Shown one piece after another: positions 48,014 through 60,285 of a DNA stretch of 64,000 bases. Where the stretch lies: assembly GCF_905475395.1 (NCBI RefSeq), contig NC_058337.1, forward strand, positions 6,250,983-6,314,982. The letters are read 5' to 3'. Below the pieces are notes generated by a model. The model searched no databases, was not told where the DNA came from, and worked only from the letters and a program-made list of their open reading frames with translations. Each line of letters starts with the position of its first letter. The stretch's first letter is position 1. This DNA comes from Chrysoperla carnea (taxonomy: Eukaryota; Arthropoda; Insecta; Neuroptera; Chrysopidae). Both the position numbers and the translations under genes were made by a program.

Positions 48014-48601
48014 TACATTATAAATGTATGCGTTTATTTATAAAATAATAATAATAATAACAACAAAAACTGAATAATCACGCTTTGTAGCGTGACACCA
48101 CAATACACACACAATCATATGTATCATAATAATATGTATAAAATATATCTGTTATAAATGTTTTATTCAAATATGCCCTATTTTTATTTTATTTTTTTTT
48201 TTTTACAATTTGACATCATACCATATAGGGGGTGAAAATTGTTTTACAGGAATTCAAAATACTTTTTTTTTTTTTAAATTTATAATTACTTAACAGAAAA
48301 TATTTTTTAACTATGTGCTATGGACGTTGGCATTCCAAAGGGGGTGCGTCAAATCTGTTTCTGCTTTTCATGTTAGTAGTTACAGGGATAGTATTGGTTA
48401 TGGAAATCTATGTTAGCAGGTGGTAACTTTAGATAATATTGCTGAAAACGATATTGTTAATTTAAAAATTGTTTATTACAATTTTTCAACAAAAATTATT
48501 TTAATTTTAACAACAACATGTTAGTTAAATAATTTAAAAAGTTTATTTGATTATCCTGATTAGAATTTACAGGAATAACGATTTCCATATCTGAATAAAA
48601 T
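48014..48601. other. intergenic, nothing recognised
   Basis: AT-rich with long T runs near 48190 and 48265. No coding frame. Confidence 0.4.
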
Positions 48602-48887
48602 AAAGTTCGAAAACTAAAACCCCGACAGTTACATAATCGCGCTCTTAAAAGTATGAAAACAAGAAAATATTTTCATCTGAAATTGCTCTGAGATATTTTC
48701 ATCTGAATTGCTCGTCATAACAGTCGGGGAACCCCTAAGATTGAACAGTTTTCCACAGGAAGAAAAGAGGTCCCCCGACTGTAATGACGATTTTACTTCT
48801 CAGAGCAATTTCAGATGAAAATATTTTCTTGTTTTCATACTTAACGCGATTATGTCGATAACTGTCGGGGTTTTAGTTTTCGAACTT
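48602..48887. mobile_element. 286-bp palindromic element
   Basis: Ends AAAGTTCGAAAACTAAAACC and its complement at 48868-48887. The arms are about 130 bp and share CCCCGACAGTTA and AAATATTTTCATCTGAAATT. The left arm has an extra short duplication of ATATTTTCATCTGAA. A second CAGTCGGGG pair lies near the centre. Confidence 0.85.
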
Positions 48888-48926
48888 TTTTTTATTAAGA
48901 CCATTTTGGGACTATAATTCCGTGAG

Positions 48927-48928
<2 letters not shown>

Positions 48929-49010
<82 letters not shown>
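48929..49010. repeat. (TA)n microsatellite, about 80 bp
   Basis: Uninterrupted AT dinucleotides followed by a T run, between two palindromic elements. Confidence 0.95.
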
Positions 49011-49018
<8 letters not shown>

Positions 49019-49070
49019 TTTTTAAAGTGCTAATTACGCGCTTTAATTTGAAACCAAACACATAATGAAA

Positions 49071-49742
49071 TCGAAATTTGTTTTTCGATCATAACTTTAT
49101 GTCCTCTAGAGGGCGCCATAATCAATTAAATGTGACACATAGCTTATAACCAGCGGGCGATCAATACTCTTCTTACGAAACCTCATTTGTCAAATTATGA
49201 TAAGTAGTTTAGAAACGAGGTCCGAACAGATGAACATACATACATATGGATCACATAACTCTCGCCATTATATAGTCGGGGTAAAAATATACATTTATTT
49301 GCGCTCCCATCATAATTATACTGAATTTTTGATAAATAAATAATAGTCTAAGAAACCAAAAAACATAAAATAAAAAACAGTTTCAAAAAACCAAAAAACA
49401 CGCTTTGTAACTAGCTGAACTAAAAGGTAGAACAAAAATTTTTTTTTAATTCAAAAAAATCATTTTATCGTAAAAAGAAGCGTGGGGTACTTTTTAAGAT
49501 ATTTTATAATGACTTTACTTTTTACCTCGACTATACAATGGCGAGGATTATGTGTTTGACCCATATGTATGTATGTTCATCAGTTCCCATCCAGCTTCTA
49601 AGCTACTTATAATAATTTGACAAATGAGGTATCGTTAGAAGAGTCTCGATCGCCCGCTGGTTATAGGCTATGTTGCGTCACATTAAATTAAGTATGGCGA
49701 CCTCTAGAAGACATGTAGTTATGGTCGAAAAATGAGATTCTA
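49071..49742. mobile_element. 672-bp foldback element
   Basis: The left arm at 49075-49290 (TTTTTCGATCATAACTTTATG, AGCGGGCGATC, CATACATACATATGG) is inverted at about 49525-49742. Arms are about 210 bp and moderately diverged. Confidence 0.82.
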
Positions 49743-50095
49743 TGAAAGAGATTGATTTTAGTTTAAAGTCATGCATTTTATTGATGAAAAATAAAATTGT
49801 TCTTAGTTAGAATATATGATCGTGTAAATAAAGCGAATCGATGAAAATTTCGTTGCGTTTGCTTTGAATAAAAGATTTGGTTATTATGAACATATATCTA
49901 TCTAGTCTATATGTGATTGTGTCAACTACATGAAGATTGTTGTTACTAACTTACAGAAAGTTTTAAATAAACTTATTGATCATTTTTAAAATATACAGTT
50001 GTATCACATTCGGGGCACCATTCTCAATATTTGATCTCGCGATGTCGCTTAGACAACCTCATACGGGGTGGTATTAAAAACTTGTTGTCAGTGTA
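49743..50095 (+). repeat. dispersed repeat, partner at 35.70-36.23 kb
   Basis: Shares GTTGTATCACATTCG and GATCTCGCGATG with 36127-36175 and TCATGCATTTTATT with 35737. It starts right at the edge of the foldback at 49071-49742. Confidence 0.6.
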
Positions 50096-50822
50096 GATGT
50101 CTTCTCTAAGTGAATTAATGATTCCCTAAATAAGTCATTAATGGAACCTATTGAAATGAATCATTATCACGAGAAAAGCTGTTGCAGAAACCTAGTGGTG
50201 TATTATGTAAATTGAAGCAAAAATAAAAACCCATCGAAGAAATTGAAACTTGTTTGAACCCAGTTTGTTGCCGAAAATATTATTTTGGTACTTTTTCTGT
50301 TCAAGATGGTTAGATAATATAACCGATAATATTGAAATATTTAATATAATATTTAATGCGGTGCTAGTTGAGTAAAATCGGTAAAAATAAAATTATCATT
50401 CCTGTAAAAAACATGTTAAACATAAAAATACAAATCACATTTTTCATAGTCTAATATTATTGTTAGCCGAGTTTTGTGTAATTGTTAATTTAAAAATCTG
50501 TAACATTTTGATGTGTCTCTCTATTCTTTGTCTGTTCCATTTGTATACAAATATATGTAGGTGGTAATGATGGTAATGGTAATGGATGGGTAGGTCGTAG
50601 TAGTCCTTGGGATGGGCAAACATCACACAATTTTTATTTTACAATGCGGTTATTTCACGATTATTAAAATACAGTAAAATGGTGCATTTCACAAAATAAA
50701 TATTAGCTACAAAAATTTTACATATATGTAAGGAAAAGTGTGCAGAAAAATTATTTCGATTTTGATTAGGTACATGTAAACTTTTTTGAAAAACAAGATT
50801 TAACAGGTACAAATCTTATTAT
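50096..50822. other. intergenic, nothing recognised
   Basis: AT-rich; a GGTAATGATGGTAATGGTAA low-complexity run near 50562. No gene. Confidence 0.4.
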
Positions 50823-51108
50823 TTAAGGATGTATGAGCATGACAACAATGTTTGATTTAAAGGCTCAAAATTTGTTTGTAGGTAGTCTTTTACTCAAAGA
50901 ATATGTGGTTAAAATTTCAGCTTAGGTATCCGTGCAGATTTTTAAGAAAAAAGTCATTGAAAATCGATATAAAATACATTGGCTCTTATGGAGGAATCTC
51001 AAAAAACGACATATTTTGGAAAATTTTGATAATTTTCATTTGGAATGAATGAAAACAAATTAAAAAAAAACTTTTTAATAGAAAGTAAACATATTAGCAA
51101 TGAATTAG
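50823..51108 (+). mobile_element. TTAA MITE copy M3, 3'-truncated
   Basis: TTAA then GGATGTATGAGCATG as in M1 and M2. It matches them for about 285 bp and breaks at AATGAATTAGAG, just before family A copy A17. Confidence 0.88.
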
Positions 51109-51130
51109 AGTAACGAGAGGCTATTCTCTT

Positions 51131-51661
51131 TACATAGTATATTAAGTTTAGTCCCAAGTTTGTAACGCTTAAAAATAATGATGCTAGGAAAAAAATTTTG
51201 TCATAGGTGTTCATAAAATCACCTAATTAATCCATTTCCGGTTGTCCGTCCGTCTGTGGGCACGATAACTCAAAAACGAAAAAAGATATCTAGCTGAAAT
51301 TTTTACAGCGTATTCAGGACGTAAAAAGTGAGGTCAAGTTCGTAAATGAGCATCATAGATCAATTGGGTCTTGGGTCCGTAGGACCCATTTTGTAAACCT
51401 TTAGAGATAGAACAAAAGTTTAAATGTAAAAAATGTTCCTTATCAAAAATTAAACAACTTTTGTTTGAAACATTTTTTCGTAAACATCACCGTTTACCCG
51501 TGAGGGCGCCAATCAGGCGGAAATTTTATAATATGTACTATACTTGATTATCAGTTATGTATGTGTCACATGTTTGTATGTGTAATGTGATATAGAAATC
51601 AACACTGACTATGCATGGTATTTCAACAATTAACTCAGTGAATTGTTTGTTTTCACTTGTA
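51131..51661 (+). mobile_element. Family A copy A17, 5' end clipped
   Basis: Begins at ACATAGTATATTAAG, without the first 25 bp or so, and ends with the full 3' stem-loop and CACTTGT. Confidence 0.9.
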
Positions 51662-52103
51662 TCATTTGTAATTTCAGAGCCAAGCAGTTCGAAGCTGTTT
51701 CGAAAAATGTAAAACGAATTTATTAATATGTTAACCATTCGAAATCCTTAAAAAATTATCCTTAAATTTAGGACAATTTGATATGATTTTATTAGTATTG
51801 AAATAAATTCTTAATTCGTATAGTTAATCCAAAAATAAACAAACTGTATACGTACCTACTGGGTGCTACCACAAATAAATGAGTTTTATATTTATTATAT
51901 GTTGGAGGGTGGAAAAGTTAAATGTTTTTTAATATACATAAATGTATATGTATTTGTTTTAATTATGGGGGTTGTTGATACAATATTTTATTATTTTGTG
52001 AATCTGTTACTGTATTGTACTGTACTGTTCGTACATCACTTATGTATTTATTCAAATTATTGATGCTAGCCCAAAATTATTATACAACTTGGACCATTTT
52101 GAA

Positions 52104-52580
52104 ATGGGACCACACGGGAAGCACCAGCTTTCAAATAGATAAAGAATCATCGAAGTCGGTTGACGTGATATTGAGTTATTCGTCATCTTGTCGTACATAA
52201 TGAATGCAAATTTAAGACTTTTATGGTTTTCTCATGAATGGCGTTGTCAGAACTAGACAAAAATTAAATGGGACCACACGGGAAGCACCAGCTTTCAAAT
52301 AGAGAAAGAATCATCGAAATCGGTTGACGTGATATTGAGTTATTCGTCCTCTTGTCGTGCATAATGAATGCAAATTTAAGTCTTTTATGGTTTGTTCATG
52401 GATGCCGTTGTCAGATCTAGACCGAAATGAAATGGGACCACACGGGAAGTACCAGCTTTCAAATAGATAAAGAATCATCAAAATCGGTTCACCCAGTCAT
52501 AAGTTCTGAGGTAACAAACATAAAAAAAAAAAATACAGTCGAATTGAGAACCTCCTTTATTTTGGTTTGAAGTCGGTTAA
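52104..52580 (+). repeat. 164-bp tandem repeat, about 2.5 units, with non-LTR-like tail
   Basis: ATGGGACCACACGGGAAG starts units at 52104, 52268 and 52432. The last unit continues into an A run and CAGTCGAATTGAGAACCTCC followed by GAAGTCGGTTAAAAAG, a 3' end I recall from RTE-type elements in insects. Confidence 0.75.
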
Positions 52581-53181
52581 AAAGTGTCAAGCGCCTTAAA
52601 ATGACGCCTTCATATTCCCCTGTTTTTGTAATTTGTTATTTAAACTACATAACAAGATTTCTGCAAAAAAAATTATTTCAATGAAATTTTATTTGAAAGC
52701 ACTGACGTACTATTCAGAAGAAAATATTCATTAATAAAGAAAATAACAGAAGATATCAAATTCATATCAATATATCATTATAATCAAAATATTATTTGAT
52801 GGGTTACGAATGTCACTTGGGAACTCTAACATCATCGTCACGATGAGATTTTTTTTTCGTTCACCATATCGAAAAGTTAATAATATATTTTAAAGATTAA
52901 AATATTGCAGAGTGTAATTCGATATAGTGTTTTAATGGAATTCTTTATATTAATCCAAGAATATACGTAGTAACTAGAGAATACATTTTTTAAATAAATA
53001 AACTAAAGTAGCTGGATCGTTTGACTTTTAGTCAATATTCTCCGGGTTTCATTTCTGATACGCAGAAAAGTTCAAGGTTTTAACTGATTTTCATTTTTAT
53101 AGCGAACTAGTTTTTGACTTCCGTGCAAGGTATTATATCATATTGGTCAAAAGCCCCCACTGCAAGCAATAGAGAATTTGT
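52581..53181. other. intergenic, nothing recognised
   Basis: AT-rich; no frame with coding character and no element ends. Confidence 0.4.
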
Positions 53182-53744
53182 TATACCATGTATATATGAA
53201 ATATACATAGCATATTAAGTTTAGTCCCAAGTTTGTAACGCTTAAAAATAATAATGCTAGGAAAAAAATTTTGTCATAGGTGTTCATAAAATCACCTAAT
53301 TAGTCCATTTCCGGTTGTCCGTCCGTCTGTGGACACGATAACTCAAAAACGAAAAAAGATATCGAGCTGAAATTTTTACAGCGTACTCAGGACGTAAAAA
53401 GTGAGGCCAAGTTCGTAAATGAGCATCATAGGTCAATTGGGTCTTGGGTCCGTAGGACCCAACTTGTAAACCGTTAGAGATAGAACAAAAGTTTAAATGT
53501 AAAAAAATTATCATTATGTTCCTTATCAAAAATTAAACAACTTTTGTTTGAAACATTTTTTCGTAAACATCACTGCTTACCCGTGAGGGCGCCAATTAGG
53601 CGAAAATTTTATAATATGTACTATACTTGATTATCAGTTATGTATGTGTCACATGTTTGTATGTGTAAAGTTATAAAGAAATCAACACTGACTATGCATG
53701 GTATTTCAAAAATTAACTCAGTCAATTGTTTGTTTTCACTTGTT
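53182..53744 (+). mobile_element. Family A copy A18, full length
   Basis: TTATACCATG to CACTTGTTTT, 560 bp, with a small private insertion near 53506 (AATTATCATT). Confidence 0.92.
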
Positions 53745-54287
53745 TTCATGTAATTTTACAATTTACAATTAATTCCACACATGGCTTTAGTAACGCCATC
53801 GCTCGGAGAAATGATAACATGAATAATGATAAATGGTTTGTTTCTCGGCTGACTTTCACTATATAATAACGTTATTTTACATAGAAACAAGTCGAAAACA
53901 GATCAACGGGTGTAAATACGTCACTACCAATAAGTTTTTTTTTTTTTTATATTAATAATAAAAAATAAAATTATTAAACGAAAAAAAAAAAAATACTTTA
54001 AATAAACTATTCTTTCATATATATATATTGTGACTAAAATAAAATATTCTCATATTTTCATTATTTATAGGATATCGATTTGAAATTTTGCAGTCATACA
54101 GCGTGATGGGTTCAATTTGCAAAGATACTTAACGGAAATTAGAACTTTAAATATAGCCTACAACAAATTGAAAAGTAGGGCCGAATTTTAATATTTTGCC
54201 TTACAGCAGAGATGGTTATAGATATCGAAAAATTATTAGAAAAAGTTGCTTAGAATATTTTTTTATACTCACATACCGATATTCATG

Positions 54288-54590
54288 ACAAAATTCGCAT
54301 TTTTAATTTTTTTATTATTTTGGTCTTTACTCAAGATATTACCAATTTATTGAAATATTTGAATGCATAACTCTGTTAAATTATCAATTTGTCCAGTTTT
54401 TACATTCCAGAGCACACTAGTTAATATATAATAATAAAAGATTATTTTTTAATTTTATCACTAGTGTGGTATGGAATGTAAAACAAATGGACAATTGGTT
54501 GATTATTTAATAGTATTATGTATTCAAATATTTCAATAAACTTGTAATATATCTTGAGTAAAGATAAATAAAATGAAAAATCCGAATTAT
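54288..54590. mobile_element. 303-bp imperfect foldback element
   Basis: TTTACTCAAGATATTACCAA at 54326 and the complement ending ATATCTTGAGTAAAG near 54562 head arms of about 130 bp. The centre is AT-rich. Flanks near the ends also pair loosely. Confidence 0.75.
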
Positions 54591-55345
54591 GCCATTATAA
54601 TTAATTCTATGTTAATTATTATTGTATATTTCCAGTAAACCATGCGAATAAATCAAATCAAGTTTTAGAATCTACCGTTTTTTGTAAACAAATCACTAAA
54701 TCTTAATTTCAACCGACTGACAATCCTTTATCACCATTTGGGTAGAAATGTGGGGGGTATTAGTACAAATACCTTCCGAAATCCATGTCAATGGATTGAA
54801 TTGATTTCCGATTTTGATATGGGTTTTAAGGGGAGAGTAAAACAGTGTTTCCCTACTAAATTATAGCAAAAACGTGCATCGTTTTGAAGTATTTAAAATT
54901 TGAATTTTAAGATCGTTTACCTCCCAAACGGAGCAATCTTGTACAGAGGTAAGTTTAACTTAATCGAATTAATTGAAGGTGTACTTTAGGTGATAGAGTT
55001 TTGTCGTCGTTAATAAAGTTGTTTAAATTTTGGCAATGAATCAATAAATAAACAGTTTATATTACAATAATTGGCACTTAGTAGGTAATACTATTATCCC
55101 GATAAACTATATTTACCTGATTATAATATAAAATAGGCCAGCAGCTTGTAGCATTAAAAATGTCATTATATAAAATTCAAAAATAGTTATTTTGTTACAA
55201 TAATTCTTTTTTTTTTTAATTGAATTGAATAATGCAACAGATAAAGAGAAATTTAATGTATATCTCAAGCTTGAACGCGCAGATAACTTTGTAGAACCAT
55301 ACATTACATTAGCGACGATTTTAGCTACGTATCTCTTTGAAGAAT
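54591..55345. other. intergenic, nothing recognised
   Basis: No exon or repeat ends found. Confidence 0.4.
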
Positions 55346-55800
55346 CTCTTTTTTGGGTTAGGTTAGATTATAGTGGCTGTCCTGGGATGGGACACACTTA
55401 GACCATAGGGTCCTTTGTGATGCCGACAGAGGGTTGGCCCATTTGCGGACACTACTAAATGAACTATTTGGAGCTGTTTAAGAACAGCAAGAGTGGAGTG
55501 CTTTGACGTCAACGAAATTCAGGTAGGAGAGATCGTCAAGGAATGGCTGGCTCAAGTGAATCCACCTCCACGTGACAAGAGTTGGATAGTGACAGAGAAA
55601 ATGAGACATTGTTTCTTCCTCCTGACTTTGATAGCTCCTACAGAAGTCATGATACACTGTCAGCCAGCTCGTTTAAGGACATTCGGCAGTCCTGTGCAAC
55701 CTTTCAGGTTAGTTATACTGAGCTGAAGGATTTTAGCGCTGCTTGGTTGTCGGTGAAGATAGTTATGTCACTGCACATGAAAGTATTCTTGACTGTTTAT
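55346..55800 (+). repeat. GC-richer repeat remnant, possibly once coding
   Basis: Begins with GGTTAGGTTAGATTATAGTG and TGGCTGTCC as at 5625 and 7580. From 55480 on, composition is close to coding, and two overlapping frames each read for about 75 codons, which suggests a frameshifted fragment. I do not recognise the protein. Confidence 0.45.
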
Positions 55801-57306
55801 GATTGATCCCTAACAGAATGGTAAAGACAACTGCAAAAAATTTGAAAGTATTATCGTCTTAATCATTACATTAATAAACAATCGAAATTTATCGTTATGC
55901 TAGAAAAAACGTTTTACTTATAATCGGTCATATATATAATTTTCGTCAGTCATACTTATAATTTCAATCGGTCATACTTATACTTTTATGTACATTCGAT
56001 ACGTAAGACTTTGTTTTATAAACAGGCTTATTACTTCAGGCACGTGTGCACTCCAATATCTATTACGAAATGAATTCATGAAAGTATTTGTTTTAGTCTC
56101 TACTTGCCGTATTTTAACTCCTCATCTTTGTAAGTAGGACTAAGATCCTACAGGGTCAAGCCGAGATTTGCCAAGGTCATTAAATAAATATGTGGGATAG
56201 AATAAAAAATAATAGACATTTCCAGTAAATTTTTCGATGTACCAAGAACACGTCGAATCGATTGTAGGGATCAAAAAAAGGTTCCTATAATTTGCTTTAT
56301 AATATTTACATTTAAAAATGTTTCGCAATAAATATACTCGTTTAAAAAAATTGTGACATTAAAACACTTTAGAATCGTGCGCCATGATACATGACGTCAT
56401 CTGTTATGCCAATTCATAGTATATCAAATAGTTTATACAACTAGAGAACGCCAGGCGCAAAACTTGTGATATGATAGATGAGAGAGAAGACTGCCAGTGA
56501 GTTCCTCTGTGTCCTTGTCTAATCTATATGTCATTGGCTAGATATTGTTTACATTATTGCTATTAAGTAAATAGTTAAAAAACGATTTATGGAATATTAT
56601 TTAATACATTAATAGTTATTCAAACTATGTTTACATAACAAACACAATATAAACAGTTTAATTTTTAATAAAATCACTAAAAGTTTTAGAGTTTAATTAT
56701 TATTTAAATTTAAGTGCATTTTCATCTACCAATATTTCAATTACAATATTTTTGAAAAAAACAAATTGTGTACTTACTTAGTATATTGTGTGTACTTACT
56801 TTAAACTGCGGCCACATATTAGAGAATATCCAAATCTGCATATTAAACACTTTTTCATTTTTCAGAAAAAATAATACAAAACTGTATATAACCTGTTTGT
56901 ATACAACAAATATAATAGCAGACTCAAAATCTCTATGTATCATATGATTATGACATATGAAAATGACAGGGAAACAGGAGAAGTCAACTTACAGGCTAGC
57001 AGATCCCTCGCGTTCTCTAAACAGTCTACATAAATTCAAAACCATTGATAAAAGAAAAATAAATCAAATAAAATTTATCATAAAATTCATAAAATTTGAA
57101 CTTTAGCATTAGATTTTTAGTTAAATGAACGATTAAAAAACGGTTTCGGTAGCCTAGATGACATTCTTTGGACTGGAGACAAAAAAAACGGGGAAAAAAT
57201 TTTTTTTGAAGCGTCTATTTATGACTTTGAATTTTTGTTATAATAATTATTCAATTGAAAAGTTTTTATTTAAGTATACGACAAACACTTAACCACAAAA
57301 TGCAAT
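55801..57306. other. intergenic, nothing recognised
   Basis: AT-rich, no supported exon. Short open frames lack starts or bias. Confidence 0.4.
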
Positions 57307-57774
57307 GGCCAACAATTGACTGAGTTAATGATTGAAATACCATGTATAGGAGATGTTGATTACGTATTCGTTTGTTTTTTTTCGTCATTTAAGTAAATAT
57401 AGATAGTCACTCTTACACAAAAAGTATCATCTTCTCACTTCCTCAATGGATATAGTATGTGCTATAAACAAACAATATACATAACACATGTGACATATAA
57501 ATTTAAACTATATACAATACCTGTATACAAAATATATAATGTTTCTAACCTAATTTGTGCCCTCACGGGTAAACAATCATGTTTACGAAATGTCTGAATT
57601 TCTGTTGACGGACATACAGACAGACGGACATACAGTCATTCAGACGGACCATGGAAATGGATTTTATGAATACCCATACCAACATTTTGTTGGTAGCATC
57701 AATATTTTTAAGCGTTACAAATTTGGGACTAAACTTAGTATACCTCGATATATTACATATTCATGGTCAAAAAA
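57307..57774 (-). mobile_element. diverged family A relative A19
   Basis: Same subfamily as A15: CCAACAATTGACTGAGTTAA at one end, GATTACGTATTCG, and at the other AGCGTTACAAATTTGGGACT. The ends are decayed and the interior shortened. Confidence 0.78.
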
Positions 57775-57839
57775 CAGAAGATGTGTAGCTTTAATCGCCC
57801 GTAGATCGAAAATACCCGTACAAAATGTTTGTGGTCGTA

Positions 57840-57910
57840 AGAGCTTTTGATCAGAACAATCTGAAGAACGTTTTGGGGGTGATTTGAAAAAGTTTCACAG
57901 AAAGCCATTT
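57840..57910 (+). repeat. fragment of the 15.3-kb repeat family
   Basis: GAGCTTTTGATCAGAACAA to AAAAAGTTTCACAGAAAGCC matches 15619-15680 in order. It lies between A19 and the hAT element. Confidence 0.65.
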
Positions 57911-57954
57911 GCGTATCTAATCATGCGGAGTCCTTTAATGTCTCAACCTCCATT

Positions 57955-59162
57955 CAGTGACGGATTTAGGCTTGCTGCCGCCTTAGGCCCCGTTCGATGC
58001 GCCGCCCTTTTTGATAGAATGAATTTCATTAATTTTGATCCAGTTTTTCTTTTAAAGTAACTTAATTTATTGAAATATAATTTTTTAAATATTACTGATA
58101 AACAAGACAGATAAATATATATATAAACTTTAGACAGGTAAATAATTCATATTTCTTTTAATATTAATCAATTTGAAAATTTCTTTTTTCTGGCTTTGGT
58201 CCGTGCAAAAACGTCAATTATGTCGTCGTAACTAATTTCTTGGACTAGTTGGGCTTCAATAGACAGTAATGCAAGTGCATTAAGTCTATCTTGGCCCATG
58301 CTTGCGCGTAAATAGGCTTTTACCCTTTTAAGAATAGAAAAAGATCTTTCTCCTGAACAGTTTGTAGCCGGAATACTAAAAAAAAAATACGAAGAGCAAT
58401 GCCCACATTCGGATAAACATCTCGAAGATTCCGTGACATTGCATATTTTTTGTGCTGAGCGTACATCTTCCATATTTGCCAAGGAATCTTTGAGTTGACA
58501 ATGTAAATGAATGCATTCATTGCCTAACGTCTCTTCCAAATCATCAGGATACTTACTGATTAGTTTATTGGCAAGATTTTTTAATTCATTCGTGTCTATT
58601 TCAAATAAATTATAAAAAAAATTTATAGTTATAAACAAAAAATGTTCTGGCACTTTTAAATGAAAATTATAACGATATTCAATACCCCTGAATAAAAGAA
58701 AATTTTGAGACAAAGAAAAAAGTATTAAAAAATATTAGATTGACTAGATAACCAATACTTTTTTCTTTGTATCCATACTTTTTTTTAATTAAGGACATAC
58801 AAATCTTCGGTATTTTTATTTCACATTAAAAACAAATTGAGAAGTCATTTGGATTAAATAATTTCAAAATGCTTCATACACGTGAGATTAATCTCACTAA
58901 AGGAACAGAAAGTAAAGAACATTAGTCGATAAAGAATATCATTGATCGATTAAAAAATTAACATCTTACCCACACAGATTGAGAAGTAGATTAATAAATT
59001 GGATTATAATATTTTCTATCAAAAATTTTTTATAAAAACTATTCTGAACCAATTTTTATAATTGATTGTCTTTAATTTTTTGTGACTCTAAAATTTTGGC
59101 ATTTCATAAATTTTGCCGCCCTAGGCCCGGGCCTCACGGGCCTAGGCCTAAATCCATCACTG
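57955..59162 (-). mobile_element. 1208-bp hAT element with perfect TSD and transposase remnant
   Basis: Ends CAGTGACGGATTTAGGC and GCCTAAATCCATCACTG, flanked on both sides by the exact 8-bp duplication CCTCCATT (57947-57954, 59163-59170). Carries only the C-terminal part of a transposase on the minus strand, so it depended on a helper. Related ends occur at 12095 and 62118. Confidence 0.94.
58168..58713 (-). pseudogene. hAT transposase C-terminal remnant (ZMYM1-like type)
   Basis: The dimerisation motif is clear: CSGERSFSILKRVKAYLRAS, then ALLSIEAQLV and DDIIDVFARTKARKKK. Between about 58380 and 58470 the family-like reading (RDVYPNVGIALRIFF) sits in another frame, and the frame returns at a run of ten As/Ts near 58379-58388. 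This shows two frame changes. The catalytic core is absent. Confidence 0.82.
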
Positions 59163-59170
59163 CCTCCATT

Positions 59171-59884
59171 CTAAAAATAGAAAGTCATTTGCATAAAACA
59201 AAAAGGGCTGTTAAATTTGTATAGTTTTAGTTTATAAAATATACAATGAATTTATAAATATTTATGTGAGTTTAAATTGATTCTATGCAAAACGTTTTAA
59301 AACAAATCAATTTTTTATATATTGATATCCGAACGAACAAACAAACCAACAGACTTATATTAGTCGTCGTCTACTCACTCAATTTATATGTATGTACAAT
59401 AATAAATTGTACGTTTCCGCATTGCTTCTACATTATATGTCCCGCCATACCATACGAGCCGAACCATAGCTTACTGTAAGATTGCATCAGTTCGATTCAA
59501 TTTAATAAACTTTCAACAAATGTTCTCCAAGTAAAATATATCTATTGTAATTATGTCATGATGGAAGTTCCCAAAAAATCTTCGAATGTATTATCACGCC
59601 CGCAGGTTATTTTAGCAACGGTATATTTATTAGGTTTACCTTAATTTGAATACAGTACCTACGATATTCACTTTCAGGACCTCACATCACAATACTTTTA
59701 CTACGACTCCAGGTATTCGCGAATGGTATCAAAATTTCGAACTGTAATTTGATATTTTGATTAAATGTGGAAATTTCAGCTTTTTATGATTGCCCCTAAA
59801 AATAACAAGTTTCTGAAACAATTCAAAATTATTTTCGTTCAGTTCTAAAATAATTGAACATTTTGATGCCATTGATCCTCTTGT
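59171..59884. other. intergenic, nothing recognised
   Basis: AT-rich without coding frames or clear repeats. Confidence 0.4.
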
Positions 59885-59888
59885 TTTG

Positions 59889-60135
59889 ACCTTTTATAAA
59901 TCTAATATATAAAAATCTTGTGTCACGGTGTTTGTGGTTGAACTCTTCCCCAATGATTTGAATGACGTCGTAAAGTATTTTTCACCCTCCTACACCACTC
60001 TTAGGTGGTGAAAAGGGGATGATACTTTGTATATGTAAGCCCTATGTTAATTATTTTTATGGACAAATATGGATAAATGTTTGCTAGAATCTCAATGTTA
60101 CTAAGGTTTTCTCAACTTCAAGTCGTTTATAATAT
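59889..60135 (+). mobile_element. probable Helitron 5' fragment
   Basis: TCTAATATATAAAAATCTTG after an A, then TGTCACGGTGTTTGTGGTTG, a start I recall from insect Helitrons. No matching 3' end was found before the hAT element at 60286. Confidence 0.5.
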
Positions 60136-60285
60136 TTACAAAAGAGAATTCTAATTATTCTTCTCACAAGCAGTATGTTAGGAATGTTTCTTTATAAATC
60201 GCAAATCGAATACTTAAATATTTTATCTAGCATTAAAAATTGTAAAATATATTATAAAGTTGGCTAAAATTGGCAATGTACAGAT

